Origin: Hyphomicrobium methylovorum
GTDB taxonomy: Bacteria; Pseudomonadota; Alphaproteobacteria; Rhizobiales; Hyphomicrobiaceae
Direction: 5' to 3'
Assembly: GCF_013626205.1 (NCBI RefSeq)
Contig: NZ_QHJE01000001.1
Coordinates: forward strand, 992,001-1,056,000
DNA: 64,000 nucleotides
In this document: positions 26,718 through 35,889 of the stretch, piece by piece
Position numbering within the stretch: the first letter of the stretch is position 1
Layout: each line of letters opens with the position of its first letter
The notes under the pieces: generated by a model
The model's database searches: none
Told to the model about the DNA's origin: nothing
What the model saw: only the letters and a program-made list of their open reading frames with translations
Made by a program: the position numbers and the translations under genes

Positions 26718-27977
26718 ATGGCTGCACGAAACCACAATCAGTGGATGGCCAAGCCCCCGCTCGAACAAGGCGAGTGGATCGACAGCCGCGTTTACACCGA
26801 CCATGAGATTTTTGAAGAAGAGAACGAGAAGATCTTCAAAAGCACGTGGATTCCGGTCTGCCACGAGTCGGAGCTTCCGAAGCCTTATGATTTCCGCACG
26901 TCGTCAATCGCACGCGAACCCATCATTGTTTGCCGCGGTCCGGACAACCAGGTCCGCGCGTTCCTGAACGTTTGCCCCCATCGCGGGATGATGATCGAGC
27001 GGCGCCCGTCCGGCAGCTTCTACGAGGGTCAGCCATCCGGCAATCCGAAGCGCATGACTTGCATGTTCCACGGCTGGCAGTTCGACATGAAGGGTAGCTG
27101 CGTCTACGTCAGCCGTGAAAAGGAAGGCTACCAGGATCGTTTATGCAAAGACGATGTCGGCCTCCGTCGCCTTCGTTGCGAGGTGAAGTTCGGCGGGTTC
27201 GTTTGGGTCAACCTGAATGATAAAGCGCCGGATTTGGAAACCTGGGCTGGCAAGCCGTTCGAGTGCCTTCGCAAGTCACTCGAAGCTGAGCCGCTGGAAG
27301 TGTTCCACTACCATAAGGCCATCGTCGATACGAACTACAAACTGTGGCACGACACGAACTGCGAATTTTATCACGACTTCATGCACTACCATAACCGCGT
27401 CACGGGATTTAACGATGCGTACTTCGCGCGGAAGAACGAAGCATTCGACAATGGACACATTGTCGTCGGCACGTTCGAAGTGAACTATGACAAGTACGAA
27501 GGCTTCGAAAGCCGCGCGGCGCTGTCATTCCCTCATCTGCCGCCTAACCAGTGGTACATGATCGATCTGTTCCCTGGCATCAATTTCAATCTGCGCGGTT
27601 CGGCACTTCGGTGTGACGTCGTCACGCCGCTCGGCCCGAACAAGACGATGATCGAGTTCCGCGGATTGGGTTTGAAGAGCGACTCCAAAGAAGACCGCAT
27701 GACCCGGATCAATCATCACAACTCGATCTGGGGACCATTCGGCCGAAATCTGCATGAGGATCTCATCGGGGTTCAAGGTCAGGGCAATACGATGCTGCCA
27801 GGAACTGAAGCGCGTCGCGTGCTTCATGGTCGCCAGGAAAATCAGACGATCCACGATGAGAACGGTATGCGCCACTATTACGACGAGTGGGGTCGCTGGC
27901 TGAACAGACTTCCGAGTAGTCCGGACAAGCCGTATTCGGCGCCGAAGGAAACGGAAGCCGTTACGGCCGCGGAATAG
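26718..27977 (+). CDS. msmA: Methanesulfonate monooxygenase hydroxylase, alpha subunit
   Basis: Rieske non-haem iron oxygenase (419 residues) that, with NADH and oxygen, turns methanesulfonate into formaldehyde and sulfite. The Rieske motif reads CPH at 86-88 and CMFH at 115-118, with 26 residues between: the unusual CXH-X26-CXXH spacing known from MsmA, whereas ring-hydroxylating dioxygenases have shorter spacing. The mononuclear-iron region is the Asn/His/Glu-rich DTNCEFYHDFMHYHNR near 214-229. It has a perfect AAGGAGG before the ATG. The following small subunit, ferredoxin and reductase complete the expected four-gene order. A Rieske oxygenase for another sulfonate or amine is the alternative. 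Confidence 0.87.
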   Translation: MAARNHNQWMAKPPLEQGEWIDSRVYTDHEIFEEENEKIFKSTWIPVCHESELPKPYDFRTSSIAREPIIVCRGPDNQVRAFLNVCPHRGMMIERRPSGSFYEGQPSGNPKRMTCMFHGWQFDMKGSCVYVSREKEGYQDRLCKDDVGLRRLRCEVKFGGFVWVNLNDKAPDLETWAGKPFECLRKSLEAEPLEVFHYHKAIVDTNYKLWHDTNCEFYHDFMHYHNRVTGFNDAYFARKNEAFDNGHIVVGTFEVNYDKYEGFESRAALSFPHLPPNQWYMIDLFPGINFNLRGSALRCDVVTPLGPNKTMIEFRGLGLKSDSKEDRMTRINHHNSIWGPFGRNLHEDLIGVQGQGNTMLPGTEARRVLHGRQENQTIHDENGMRHYYDEWGRWLNRLPSSPDKPYSAPKETEAVTAAE

Positions 27978-28059
27978 GAAAACCCAACCGTTCCCAGTGA
28001 CAAAGGTGGGAGGATGACGGCTACGGCCTCGTCCTCTCCCAACGATAATCTTTGGAGAG

Positions 28060-28548
28060 ATGACAGTGTCAACCTGCGAGACCGTTCGCGACGCAATCTA
28101 TCAAGCAACGATGTTCCTCGATGCTCAGAAGTGGAACGATTGGCTGTCGCTGTGCGACGAGAGTTTCGAATATTCGATCACGTCGTTCAGCCCTGAAATC
28201 AATTACGACATGACGTATCTCGCAGCGAACAAGAAGGATCTGCATCATCTTGTGGACCTTCTTCCGAAGCACAACACAGATCACTCGCCGCTGCATCGGC
28301 ACACCACGGTCTACTCCGTGCAGCCCTCTGAGGATGGGAAGACGGCAACGGCCGTCAGCTCCGTGCTTATTTTTCAGAACATGCTGGATGGAACGCATTC
28401 GCACATCGATGCGGGCGAAAGCCGACTGTTCGTGATCGGCAGATACATGGACACCCTGAAGATAGAAAACGGCAAAGGCATCTTCTTGAAGCGCGAGCTC
28501 AAGCTAGACAATCGCCGGCTCGACAAGGGCTCTCACTGGCCGCTCTAA
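28060..28548 (+). CDS. msmB: Methanesulfonate monooxygenase hydroxylase, beta subunit
   Basis: A 162-residue ring-hydroxylating beta-subunit-like protein (SnoaL fold), lacking metal motifs, with VRDAIYQATMFLDAQKWNDWL at the start and a long central curved-sheet part. It forms the structural partner of MsmA in the oxygenase core. The gene lies 82 bases after msmA. GGAGAG sits directly against ATG 28060, so GTG at 28066 may be the real start. Size agrees with known MsmB (about 20 kDa). Confidence 0.82.
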   Translation: MTVSTCETVRDAIYQATMFLDAQKWNDWLSLCDESFEYSITSFSPEINYDMTYLAANKKDLHHLVDLLPKHNTDHSPLHRHTTVYSVQPSEDGKTATAVSSVLIFQNMLDGTHSHIDAGESRLFVIGRYMDTLKIENGKGIFLKRELKLDNRRLDKGSHWPL

Positions 28549-28567
28549 TTACGGGACGAGTGTCGCA

Positions 28568-28939
28568 ATGACGTGGAAAAAGATTTGCGACGTTGGGGAC
28601 CTGGCGGTGAACACCGCGAAGCTCTTCGACGTCGAAGGGGTGAACGTTCTCGTTACGAACTATGGCTCCGGTTTCAGGGCTATTCCACCGGTCTGTCCGC
28701 ATATGGAAGAGCCGCTCGATGAATCAGGAATTGTCGCGAATTGCGTACTGACATGCTCGAAGCATCTTTGGGCTTGGGATCTCCGTACCTTGGGCATGCT
28801 CGGCGAAACCGAAAAGCCGCTGAAGGTTTACGAGACGCGTCAGGAAGACGGCGCGTTGTTCGTGAACATGGTCGAAGAACTCGTCTACGATTTTGAAAGC
28901 GAGGATGAATTCGACGATGACTTCTTTAGCCAAAGCTGA
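28568..28939 (+). CDS. msmC: Rieske-type ferredoxin of methanesulfonate monooxygenase
   Basis: A 123-residue [2Fe-2S] Rieske ferredoxin that carries electrons from MsmD to MsmA. The motif is CPH (near residues 44-46) and CSKH (64-67), with 17 residues between, as in soluble Rieske ferredoxins. The acidic C-terminal tail (ESEDEFDDDFF) may help docking. It overlaps msmD by 23 bases and is the third of four msm genes. Confidence 0.87.
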   Translation: MTWKKICDVGDLAVNTAKLFDVEGVNVLVTNYGSGFRAIPPVCPHMEEPLDESGIVANCVLTCSKHLWAWDLRTLGMLGETEKPLKVYETRQEDGALFVNMVEELVYDFESEDEFDDDFFSQS

Positions 28940-30020
28940 GTGCCTGGCGCCACGGGCCGCCTCGCACGCCGAAGATATCGTGACAGTCACCATTCAGACG
29001 CCGACGGGTGCCTTTGAATTTCCCTGCCAGCCAGGGGAAGCACTTCTGCACGCGGGGCTGAATGCCGGCGTCTCCCTTCCCTACGAATGTGCAACTGGAA
29101 CCTGCGGTAGCTGTCGCGGCCGTCTGATGACCGGCGAGATCGACATCGGTTGGGAGGCATCTCCCGCGCTTGCGAAACTCAAGCGAGACAAGGGCGACAT
29201 TCTGTTGTGTCAGGCGCGCCCGAAAACCGATTGTCTCGTGCGGGTGCCTGCAAAGATTACGCAAACCGCGGACGCCGCCACGCCAGCAAAAACCAAAGGA
29301 ACGATTAGCGACAGCCGAAGATTGACCCACGACGTCGTTGAGTTTGCGGTCAATCTGTCAGAGCCGATGGCATTTCAAGCTGGGCAGTTTGCGATCCTCA
29401 CCACACCCTCCGTGATCGGTGCGCGCGCCTATTCGATGGTCAACTATGAAGCCGAGACGAACCGCATCGTTTTCCTTGTGAAACGCAAGCCGTCGGGCGG
29501 GTTTTGCGATTGGCTTTTCTCCAACGAGATCGACGGCGCAGAGATAGACGTGTACGGCCCGCTCGGCCGCGCAACGTTCGATACCAGCGAAGACAAAGAT
29601 CTGATTATCGTGGCTGGCGGGTCGGGTATCGCCGGGATGATGTCGATCCTCGAGCGCGCAACGCGATCCGAATATTTCAAGCGCCACCGAGGGCACGTTT
29701 TCTTCGGGGTGCCAACATTGCAAGACGGCTTCTATCTCGATGAGCTTGCAAAGTACGTCATCGAGTCCGATGGCGGTCTGGCCGTAACGCTTGCCCTGTC
29801 TAACGAAACTCCGCCGCAGGAGCGTCATCCCAACTACGAGCAGGTGTTGCTTACCAGCGGGTTCGTTCACACGGCGATGGCCGCTTCGATGGCTAATCAG
29901 TACCAGAATGCGATGGCTTACCTCGCCGGACCGCCTCCTATGGTGGATGCCGCTCTCCGCGTTCTGATCACAGAAGGGCAGCTGTCACCGCAGGCCATTC
30001 GCTACGATAAGTTCGGCTGA
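28917..30020 (+). CDS. msmD: NADH:ferredoxin reductase of methanesulfonate monooxygenase
   Basis: A 367-residue reductase that feeds NADH electrons to MsmC. Its N-terminal plant-type ferredoxin domain has cysteines at 58, 63, 66 and 98 (YECATGTCGSC ... LLCQA). The FAD-binding motif RAYSMVNY and the NAD-binding GGSGIAGMMSILERA follow. In this layout MsmD resembles other oxygenase reductases with an N-terminal 2Fe-2S domain. ATG 28917 lies inside the end of msmC and gives translational coupling; ATG 28905 and TTG 28893 are alternatives. Confidence 0.87.
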   Translation: MTSLAKAECLAPRAASHAEDIVTVTIQTPTGAFEFPCQPGEALLHAGLNAGVSLPYECATGTCGSCRGRLMTGEIDIGWEASPALAKLKRDKGDILLCQARPKTDCLVRVPAKITQTADAATPAKTKGTISDSRRLTHDVVEFAVNLSEPMAFQAGQFAILTTPSVIGARAYSMVNYEAETNRIVFLVKRKPSGGFCDWLFSNEIDGAEIDVYGPLGRATFDTSEDKDLIIVAGGSGIAGMMSILERATRSEYFKRHRGHVFFGVPTLQDGFYLDELAKYVIESDGGLAVTLALSNETPPQERHPNYEQVLLTSGFVHTAMAASMANQYQNAMAYLAGPPPMVDAALRVLITEGQLSPQAIRYDKFG

Positions 30021-30635
30021 GGCGGCTTCTATCTGTTCGCCTCATGCCGCTCCGCGCATCGCACGCGGAGGCGAACCCGACACCGCGCGCCGAATGGAAC
30101 TTAGGTTTTCAACAAAAAGTGGCGCATCAGGACCGGCGAAATAAGGCCGACTTTGTGAGTTGCGGCACAAAATTATCCCCGCGACTTGCTGTCGGCGCGT
30201 TTTAGATCACCAGCACATTCAATCGTCAGAATTGTGCGCCGCAGCAGCATGCGGCCCGTGGCGTTATCCCGTCACTTCCGCGAACACGGGCCGATTTTAT
30301 TTGGCTGCGTTTCTCTAATTAAACCGGGCTTTCTGCTTAGCGATTTGCCGAGCTATTGATTCGCTCGCGCGCACTTCTCATTGCTTCTCTAGGCGCCATC
30401 TCGGATCGGTCTTCTCGCAGCATTGGCCGCATACTGCGTATTTCATCGCGCATGGATGTTGGTCGATTTTGAGAAAGAAAGTGGGCCTCTCGGCCGCCTC
30501 GAATGTAGGGGCGGCAGATTATAAAATAGAGAGAAACTATCACACCGACCTATCGATCTATGCCATTTATTAGAACAGATCTTATGTGGTGCCTTCGTCG
30601 GGATGGTAGCTCGCTGCCAGTGAGGAGACTGCTCA
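30021..30635. other. Intergenic region between msmD and the LysR regulator gene
   Basis: About 615 bases. It has a short hairpin (30035-30043 with 30068-30076) just after msmD, a second, longer hairpin (next entry), and then an AT-rich region (30520-30600) that should carry the lysR promoter. The region between 30350 and 30520 has no gene I can support. Confidence 0.5.
30252..30301 (+). terminator. Possible terminator of the msm operon
   Basis: CGGCCCGTG (30252-30260) pairs with CACGGGCCG (30285-30293) over nine base pairs with a 24-base loop, followed by ATTTTATTT. The loop is long and the T-tract broken, so termination is likely but not certain. Confidence 0.45.
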
Positions 30636-31739
30636 ATGTTCTTGAAGCAATTTCAGTATCTGATTGCGGTTGCCGAGGAGGGGCATTTCGGACGCGCGGC
30701 TGAGAGATGCAACGTTACGCAACCGAGTCTTTCGACCGGCATTAAGCTTCTCGAACTTGAGATTGGCGCTCCGATCTTCCTGCGGGGCCGGGGACAGAGG
30801 TTTCGCGGACTGACGCCGGAAGGCGAGAAGGTTGCCCATTGGGCGCGCAGCGTGGTCTCCAACTGTGAGGCGATGCGCGATGAAATCGCTTCGATGTCAA
30901 ACAATCTTCAGGGTCGCCTCCGTATTGGCGCGATGCCCTCCATGTCGCCTGTTCTGCCTTCTCTTCTTCGTCACGTGAGAGAACGGCACCCAGGCATCAT
31001 CATCGACGTGCAGTTTATCGGTAACGATGACATGCGGCTGGGGCTGAATGAATTCTCTCTGGACGTTGCGTTCACATATCTCGAAGCGTCCGACATGGGA
31101 CGGCGGAATACGCTCCCCATCTACAGTGAGAAACTGAGCCTGCTTGTGCCGGACACCGACGACTATCGCGGGCGCACTTCGATTACTTGGGAAGAGGCTG
31201 CGCAGCTCCCGCTCGCAATGCTTCGGCCCCGGCTGCGCGAGCGCGTCTTCGTCGATAAGATGTTTCAGAAGGTCGGATGCAAGCCGGTTCCCAAGATCGA
31301 ATCCGAATCCATTCTGCATCTGATGTTCCAGGTACAGTACACGGAGCTATGCACGATCATCCCGTCGCATTTCACCAAGATGCCGGGATTGCACGCCGGA
31401 GTTCGCGCTCTTGATCTTGTCGAACCTGTTGCGAGTCAGGACGTTGCAATTTTCTGGGCAGAGGGCGAGACGACGATGCCGATGGCGAAAGCACTCATCA
31501 AAATCGTCCGCCAGATGAACAAGACCGGTGAGCTTGCAGCGCATCTCTCGGATGACACCGACACGACCGTCATGAAAGGACCGGGGCGAGATCGTGTAGA
31601 TGTGCCTATTCCGGCGAACGCCGTCGAACGTGAGACTGTCGGTGCTGAAGTTCATGTGCCAGCGAAGCGAGCAAGACCGCCCGCGTCTCGTGGCAAGGCA
31701 CTATCGACCCGTGCCAAAGCGATTATGAGTGAAGCCTAA
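30636..31739 (+). CDS. LysR-family transcriptional regulator
   Basis: A 367-residue regulator with an N-terminal winged helix-turn-helix (residues 1-60, FQYLIAVAEEGHFGRAAERC and QPSLSTGIKLLE) and a substrate-binding-like sensor domain (about 90-300). It carries a basic, proline/alanine-rich C-terminal extension of about 60 residues (to KRARPPASRG...), beyond the usual LysR length of about 300. It follows the msm operon on the same strand, with no other regulator nearby, so it could control msm or yeiH; that is inference. A good ribosome binding site (GAGGAG) precedes the ATG. Confidence 0.83.
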   Translation: MFLKQFQYLIAVAEEGHFGRAAERCNVTQPSLSTGIKLLELEIGAPIFLRGRGQRFRGLTPEGEKVAHWARSVVSNCEAMRDEIASMSNNLQGRLRIGAMPSMSPVLPSLLRHVRERHPGIIIDVQFIGNDDMRLGLNEFSLDVAFTYLEASDMGRRNTLPIYSEKLSLLVPDTDDYRGRTSITWEEAAQLPLAMLRPRLRERVFVDKMFQKVGCKPVPKIESESILHLMFQVQYTELCTIIPSHFTKMPGLHAGVRALDLVEPVASQDVAIFWAEGETTMPMAKALIKIVRQMNKTGELAAHLSDDTDTTVMKGPGRDRVDVPIPANAVERETVGAEVHVPAKRARPPASRGKALSTRAKAIMSEA

Positions 31740-31832
31740 AACAACGCGAACACAGCGCGACTTTCGCTCTGATCGCAAAACGAATTGCAGTCGACTGGCG
31801 CATGTAAGCTTCAGCCGACTGCGGATGACGTC

Positions 31833-32651
31833 TTACTGGGCTGCCAGCTTTTGCAGCTTCGCAACTGCATCGGCGATTTTCTTCGCAACCTTCGCTCCGG
31901 CGATCTCGTCGGCCGTCGTTCCCGATACCTTTATGATCTCGAAGATATCCGGTGCCGTCGCTGTGGGCTCGGTTCGAGATACGAGATAGTGCGGATCCAC
32001 TGCGCCTGCTCGCAGCGGATAGAATCGTACGCAAATCTGCCGATCTCCAGGCGACGGTTGCGCTTGGCCGAGCAGCGCAACGCTTGCGTCGAGTGAGAAA
32101 TCCTTTGTGCGCAGCGTCAGCCTCGACGGATCATCATCCTTTCCGCTCGATTTACGCGCAATGTTCTTCAGGAGATCTGCCGCCGCCGTGAACCAGGCGA
32201 GGATTTTCTTCAATTCTCCCTCGCGGAACTCCGGAGAGTATTCGACATTGTCTCCAGCCATCGCGTTGGGAATGTCATACGGCAGATCCTTTGAAAAGCG
32301 GCTGCGGTCCAATCCGCGATGCAGCAACTCGACAAGAAGCCAGGCTTCCACCTGCGCGGGCGAGCGTCCTTCCATTTGCAGTTCATGCTTGACCGGTTGA
32401 CCGTGTTCCAGAAATTGCAACGTCAGCTCCGGAAGCCGAAGTTCCATCTTGAGGCCTTCGGCAAATTCATCAGTTACAAAGGCTTTCCGCTCGTCGTCCC
32501 AATGAAGCGCAACATCTTCGCCTGCATTTACGCTTCGAAAGCTGCGTACCATTCTCGCAAGCCACTGCACCGCGTTGTGCGATTGCGAAAATGCATCCCG
32601 CAATGAGTCGATGGACGCTTCTTCCGGAACAGCGGTTGGGCTTGTCGACAT
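31833..32651 (-). CDS. Hypothetical protein
   Basis: A 272-residue protein with no signal peptide and no membrane segments. It begins MSTSPTAVPEEASIDSLRD and has a long alpha-helical part and a C-terminal Ala/Lys-rich helix (AKKIADAVAKLQKLAAQ). I recognise no family. It is convergent with the LysR gene and divergent from the yeiH gene. GGAG precedes the ATG by eight bases. Confidence 0.6.
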   Translation of the reverse strand: MSTSPTAVPEEASIDSLRDAFSQSHNAVQWLARMVRSFRSVNAGEDVALHWDDERKAFVTDEFAEGLKMELRLPELTLQFLEHGQPVKHELQMEGRSPAQVEAWLLVELLHRGLDRSRFSKDLPYDIPNAMAGDNVEYSPEFREGELKKILAWFTAAADLLKNIARKSSGKDDDPSRLTLRTKDFSLDASVALLGQAQPSPGDRQICVRFYPLRAGAVDPHYLVSRTEPTATAPDIFEIIKVSGTTADEIAGAKVAKKIADAVAKLQKLAAQ

Positions 32652-33020
32652 TCAGCTTGCTCCATTTGTCGTCGGATGCGCGCAATGCGATCGCGGCATT
32701 CGCAGGTGGTTTCCCGAATATCTCTAAGCGGTCGCGGCGACAATCGGAACAGAGTTGTCTGACTTAAGGAATTGATACTTCCTATTTATTATTTTGCATT
32801 TTGCCACGAATGGCGAACGCGTCATTTATAGAGAGCGACGATAGAAGAGAAGCGAACCTCAAATAGATAGCCGACCTGTTGATTGCTAGTCGTTTTGCCG
32901 TGGCCGCCGCTTCCTCGTGGCGTCCGATTTCAGACTCCGAACGCGAGATTGAAATTCGCGTTCGAGCTTCGGCAACAGCAATCGACACACGCGTGCCGAA
33001 GGCACTGCAGGGACGGCACT
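32652..33020. other. Intergenic region between hypothetical and yeiH genes
   Basis: About 370 bases between divergent genes; the first half (32760-32870) is AT-rich and likely holds both promoters. Upstream reading of the yeiH frame continues here but is not protein-like. I see no operator I can define. Confidence 0.45.
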
Positions 33021-34076
33021 ATGGAAGGTTCTATCTCGGCTCGTGCACAACATGGTGCGCGTGCTGCGGAGTATCGGAATGTCGTAGCGGGCGTTGCGCT
33101 CGCAGCATCGGTATCTATCGTCGCTGTATTGCTTGCGCCACATATGCCAAAGGCGTTGCCACTACCGGCAATGGTGATTGCGCTCGTTCTTGCTATCAGT
33201 CTGCACAGCCTTTCTCGTAACGAGTTGTTCAAGCCGGGCCTGACGTTTTGCGCCAAGCCGCTGTTGAGATGGGCCGTCGCTCTACTTGGAATGAGAGTCG
33301 CCTTCGGTGACATCATCGATCTTGGCGTGCCGGTGGCTCTGATGGTCGTTGTCTCGATGGCGGCCACCATCGTCACCGGGCTCGTGCTGGCGAAGGCTCT
33401 CGGGCAGAATGTCTTCTTCGGGATGCTGGTTGGATCAGCGACGGCCGTCTGCGGCGCGTCTGCCGCGCTGGCGACTTCGACCGTTCTTCCGAATTATCAA
33501 AACCGCGATGCCGACGTTGCTTTTGTCGTCGTCGGCGTCAATCTTCTCGCTACGTTGGCGATGCTCTTCTATCCGCCGCTGTGCATGATTCTGGGATTTG
33601 ACGACAAAACCACTGGCATCATGCTCGGGGCAACCATTCACGACGTCGCTCAGGTGGTGGGCTCCGGTTACGCGGTTTCCGATACGGCCGGCAATGCCGC
33701 AGCGATCGTGAAACTGTTTCGAGTATTTTTGCTCCTGCCCGTCGTGCTGATCCTTGGATTCTATGTCAGCCGCCTCGGTAGTGCGCGCAGCGAAGCGCGG
33801 GTGGCGATGCCGACTTTCGCCATAGTCTTTCTCGTCCTGTGCATCGTGAACAGTATCTGCTCCTCGATACCTGCGATTGCGGGTGGCTATCAGGTCATCA
33901 AATCAGCGACGGTGGAGCTCAGCACATGGGGACTTCTGCTCGCCATCTCTGCCATCGGTCTCAATACGTCGATCAAAGCCATGGCGGACTTGGGTTGGCG
34001 TCACATCGTCAATCTTCTAGGTACGACGCTTGTGATTTTGACCGTGATGACCTTGGGTCTGGCTTACATTCACTGA
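33021..34076 (+). CDS. yeiH: YeiH family putative sulfate/sulfite exporter
   Basis: A 351-residue inner-membrane protein with about ten hydrophobic segments. Family features are LGMRVAFGDIIDLG, SATAVCGASAALATS, and ATIHDVAQVVGSGYAVSD near residue 210-225. The family (UPF0324) is tied to sulfur metabolism and is often controlled by LysR proteins; here a LysR gene and an msm operon lie within 4 kb. Export of sulfate or sulfite is inferred. ATG 33021 was chosen over an upstream in-frame start because the protein becomes hydrophobic only after it. Confidence 0.8.
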   Translation: MEGSISARAQHGARAAEYRNVVAGVALAASVSIVAVLLAPHMPKALPLPAMVIALVLAISLHSLSRNELFKPGLTFCAKPLLRWAVALLGMRVAFGDIIDLGVPVALMVVVSMAATIVTGLVLAKALGQNVFFGMLVGSATAVCGASAALATSTVLPNYQNRDADVAFVVVGVNLLATLAMLFYPPLCMILGFDDKTTGIMLGATIHDVAQVVGSGYAVSDTAGNAAAIVKLFRVFLLLPVVLILGFYVSRLGSARSEARVAMPTFAIVFLVLCIVNSICSSIPAIAGGYQVIKSATVELSTWGLLLAISAIGLNTSIKAMADLGWRHIVNLLGTTLVILTVMTLGLAYIH

Positions 34077-34447
34077 TAGTCGAAAGCTCCGATTGGTGCT
34101 CAGAGCGATCGGATGGCGTTTGGACAGCGCGTGATCTACCCTCTTGTTTTTTTCCGCTGATAATCAGCAGGCGCCCCATTTTGCAAATGCTGGATTTGCA
34201 GCCTGTCTGACGGAAAATTTGTATTATTCACTCGACAAATAAATCTGACTTGACCTTGTTCGCTGCATCGCAATGTTCAAATATTCAATAGCTTGACGTG
34301 AGAGAAAACCGATGTTTGCCACCTCGTTGTCTTCTCACTTTCCTCATGAGAAGCTATTCCTAAATTTGGGATATTGATTTTACCAGCGGCTCGTCTTGGG
34401 CGGTAATGCTTCCCTCAAAAATAGAAAAGAGTAGGGAGCTTCACACC
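34077..34447. other. Intergenic region upstream of the MFS gene
   Basis: About 370 bases, with an AT-rich stretch from about 34200 to 34400, probably the promoter region of the MFS transporter. No clear consensus pair and no gene can be supported. Confidence 0.45.
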
Positions 34448-35797
34448 ATGCTGGGACCACTAGCGACTGAAGAGTCGCGGCCTGGAAAAGCGATTGTCCA
34501 AGCGCAGAGTGCAGGACCGCCGGGGGACGGCCTGAGTGTGGAGAATTCTCAGACACCATCCGGCGAAACGATTCCGTTCAAGCAGGCTTTTCTTGTCTCG
34601 ATTGCTGCGGGGTTAGGATACGGCTTCGATTCATACGCCGTGAATATCTTCGGAATGTTGAGCCCTGTGATGATGAAGGAGCTCGACATCAGCGTGACCG
34701 CGATCGGCGTCATCGGATCGCTTTTCCTCGTTGGGTACACAATCGGCACAATCTTTTTCGGATATCTTGCCGATCGGGTGGGACGGCAGAAGTCTCTCAA
34801 ATTTTCTATCGCGCTCTACGGAACGACGACTGTTCTAGGCGGGATGGTCAGCAATTTGTACGCGATCACGGGACTTCGATTTCTTACCGGCGTTGGTGGT
34901 GCCGGTGAGTTGGCCGTTGGGGCGCCATATACCGCCGAGATGTGGCCGCCGAAATATCGCGCCCTGGGTACCGGCGGCATCATGTTTTCTCTCTATTCGC
35001 TGGGCTACATCGTGGCGGCGATAGCCGCGCTGGCGATCGTTCCGGTTTACGGTTGGAGGTGGGCGTTTATCTTCGCTGCTGTTCCCGCTGCCCTCGTTTA
35101 CTGGCTGCGCAGCTCAGTTGAGGATTCTCCCCGCTTTCGCGAAGCTCAGGTCGAAATGGAACGGCTCGTTGCCGAGCAGGGAATTGCTCGTCCGAAGGAG
35201 AACATCTGGAAAATCCCGGGGGCGAAAAAGCGGATCGTGATCGGCTGGCTTCTCTATACCGCGAACGCATGCGGATATTGGGGCATCACCTTCTTCCTGA
35301 CCACGTTCATGATTCAGAAATTCAATGTCACGCTGTCGGAATCGATCTTTTACGCCATGCTGTTTTACATGGCGCAGTTCTTCCTTTCCTTCGTTGGGAC
35401 CGGTCTTTCGGATCTCATCGGGCGGCGGCCAGCGGGAATTCTGGGTGCGCTGATTATGATTGTCTGCACGATCATGGCGACCACGGCGGAAACTCTCGAC
35501 GTGTTCCTCATTTACGGGGCTGTGATGATCGGTATGCTCGGATGGCTGTGGGGTGTGGGCGATACCTACCTCAGTGAGTTCTTCCGGACATCGCTTCGCG
35601 GAACTGGATTTGGCATCATGGTTGGTGGCGGCAGGGCCGTATCGATCTTGGCTCCCTTGCTTGTCGGCTGGGGCATTCACGAGTTTGGCCCAACCGCGCC
35701 GTTCCTCGCGACTGCCGCCTTATGGGTGTTGACGATCATCGGCTACTACATTGGGCCGGAAACCGCAGGTAAAGAACTCGAGGAAGTTCAGCTTTAA
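34448..35797 (+). CDS. MFS transporter, aromatic acid/sugar-porter type
   Basis: A 449-residue inner-membrane protein with twelve hydrophobic segments. The major-facilitator signature GYLADRVGRQKSLK lies near 92-105 (loop 2-3), with a matching LSDLIGRRPAG in the second half. The segment GYGFDSYAVNIFGML is typical for organic-acid symporters. GGGAG stands nine bases before ATG 34448. Position after the msm and yeiH genes suggests an organic anion, possibly methanesulfonate or a related compound; this is only context. The gene ends at a strong bidirectional terminator. Confidence 0.82.
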   Translation: MLGPLATEESRPGKAIVQAQSAGPPGDGLSVENSQTPSGETIPFKQAFLVSIAAGLGYGFDSYAVNIFGMLSPVMMKELDISVTAIGVIGSLFLVGYTIGTIFFGYLADRVGRQKSLKFSIALYGTTTVLGGMVSNLYAITGLRFLTGVGGAGELAVGAPYTAEMWPPKYRALGTGGIMFSLYSLGYIVAAIAALAIVPVYGWRWAFIFAAVPAALVYWLRSSVEDSPRFREAQVEMERLVAEQGIARPKENIWKIPGAKKRIVIGWLLYTANACGYWGITFFLTTFMIQKFNVTLSESIFYAMLFYMAQFFLSFVGTGLSDLIGRRPAGILGALIMIVCTIMATTAETLDVFLIYGAVMIGMLGWLWGVGDTYLSEFFRTSLRGTGFGIMVGGGRAVSILAPLLVGWGIHEFGPTAPFLATAALWVLTIIGYYIGPETAGKELEEVQL

Positions 35798-35827
35798 GCG
35801 CTGCAAATTTCTCGCGATTGCACATTG

Positions 35828-35857
35828 AAAACGGCGCAATCATTTGCGCCGTTTTTT
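35828..35857. terminator. Bidirectional Rho-independent terminator
   Basis: AAAACGGCGCAA (35828-35839) pairs perfectly with TTGCGCCGTTTT (35844-35855), loop TCAT, with T-tracts on both sides. It separates the converging MFS and beta-propeller genes. Confidence 0.9.
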
Positions 35858-35889
35858 ATTTCCGTGAGCCGGATATGCGTTGACGTTTT

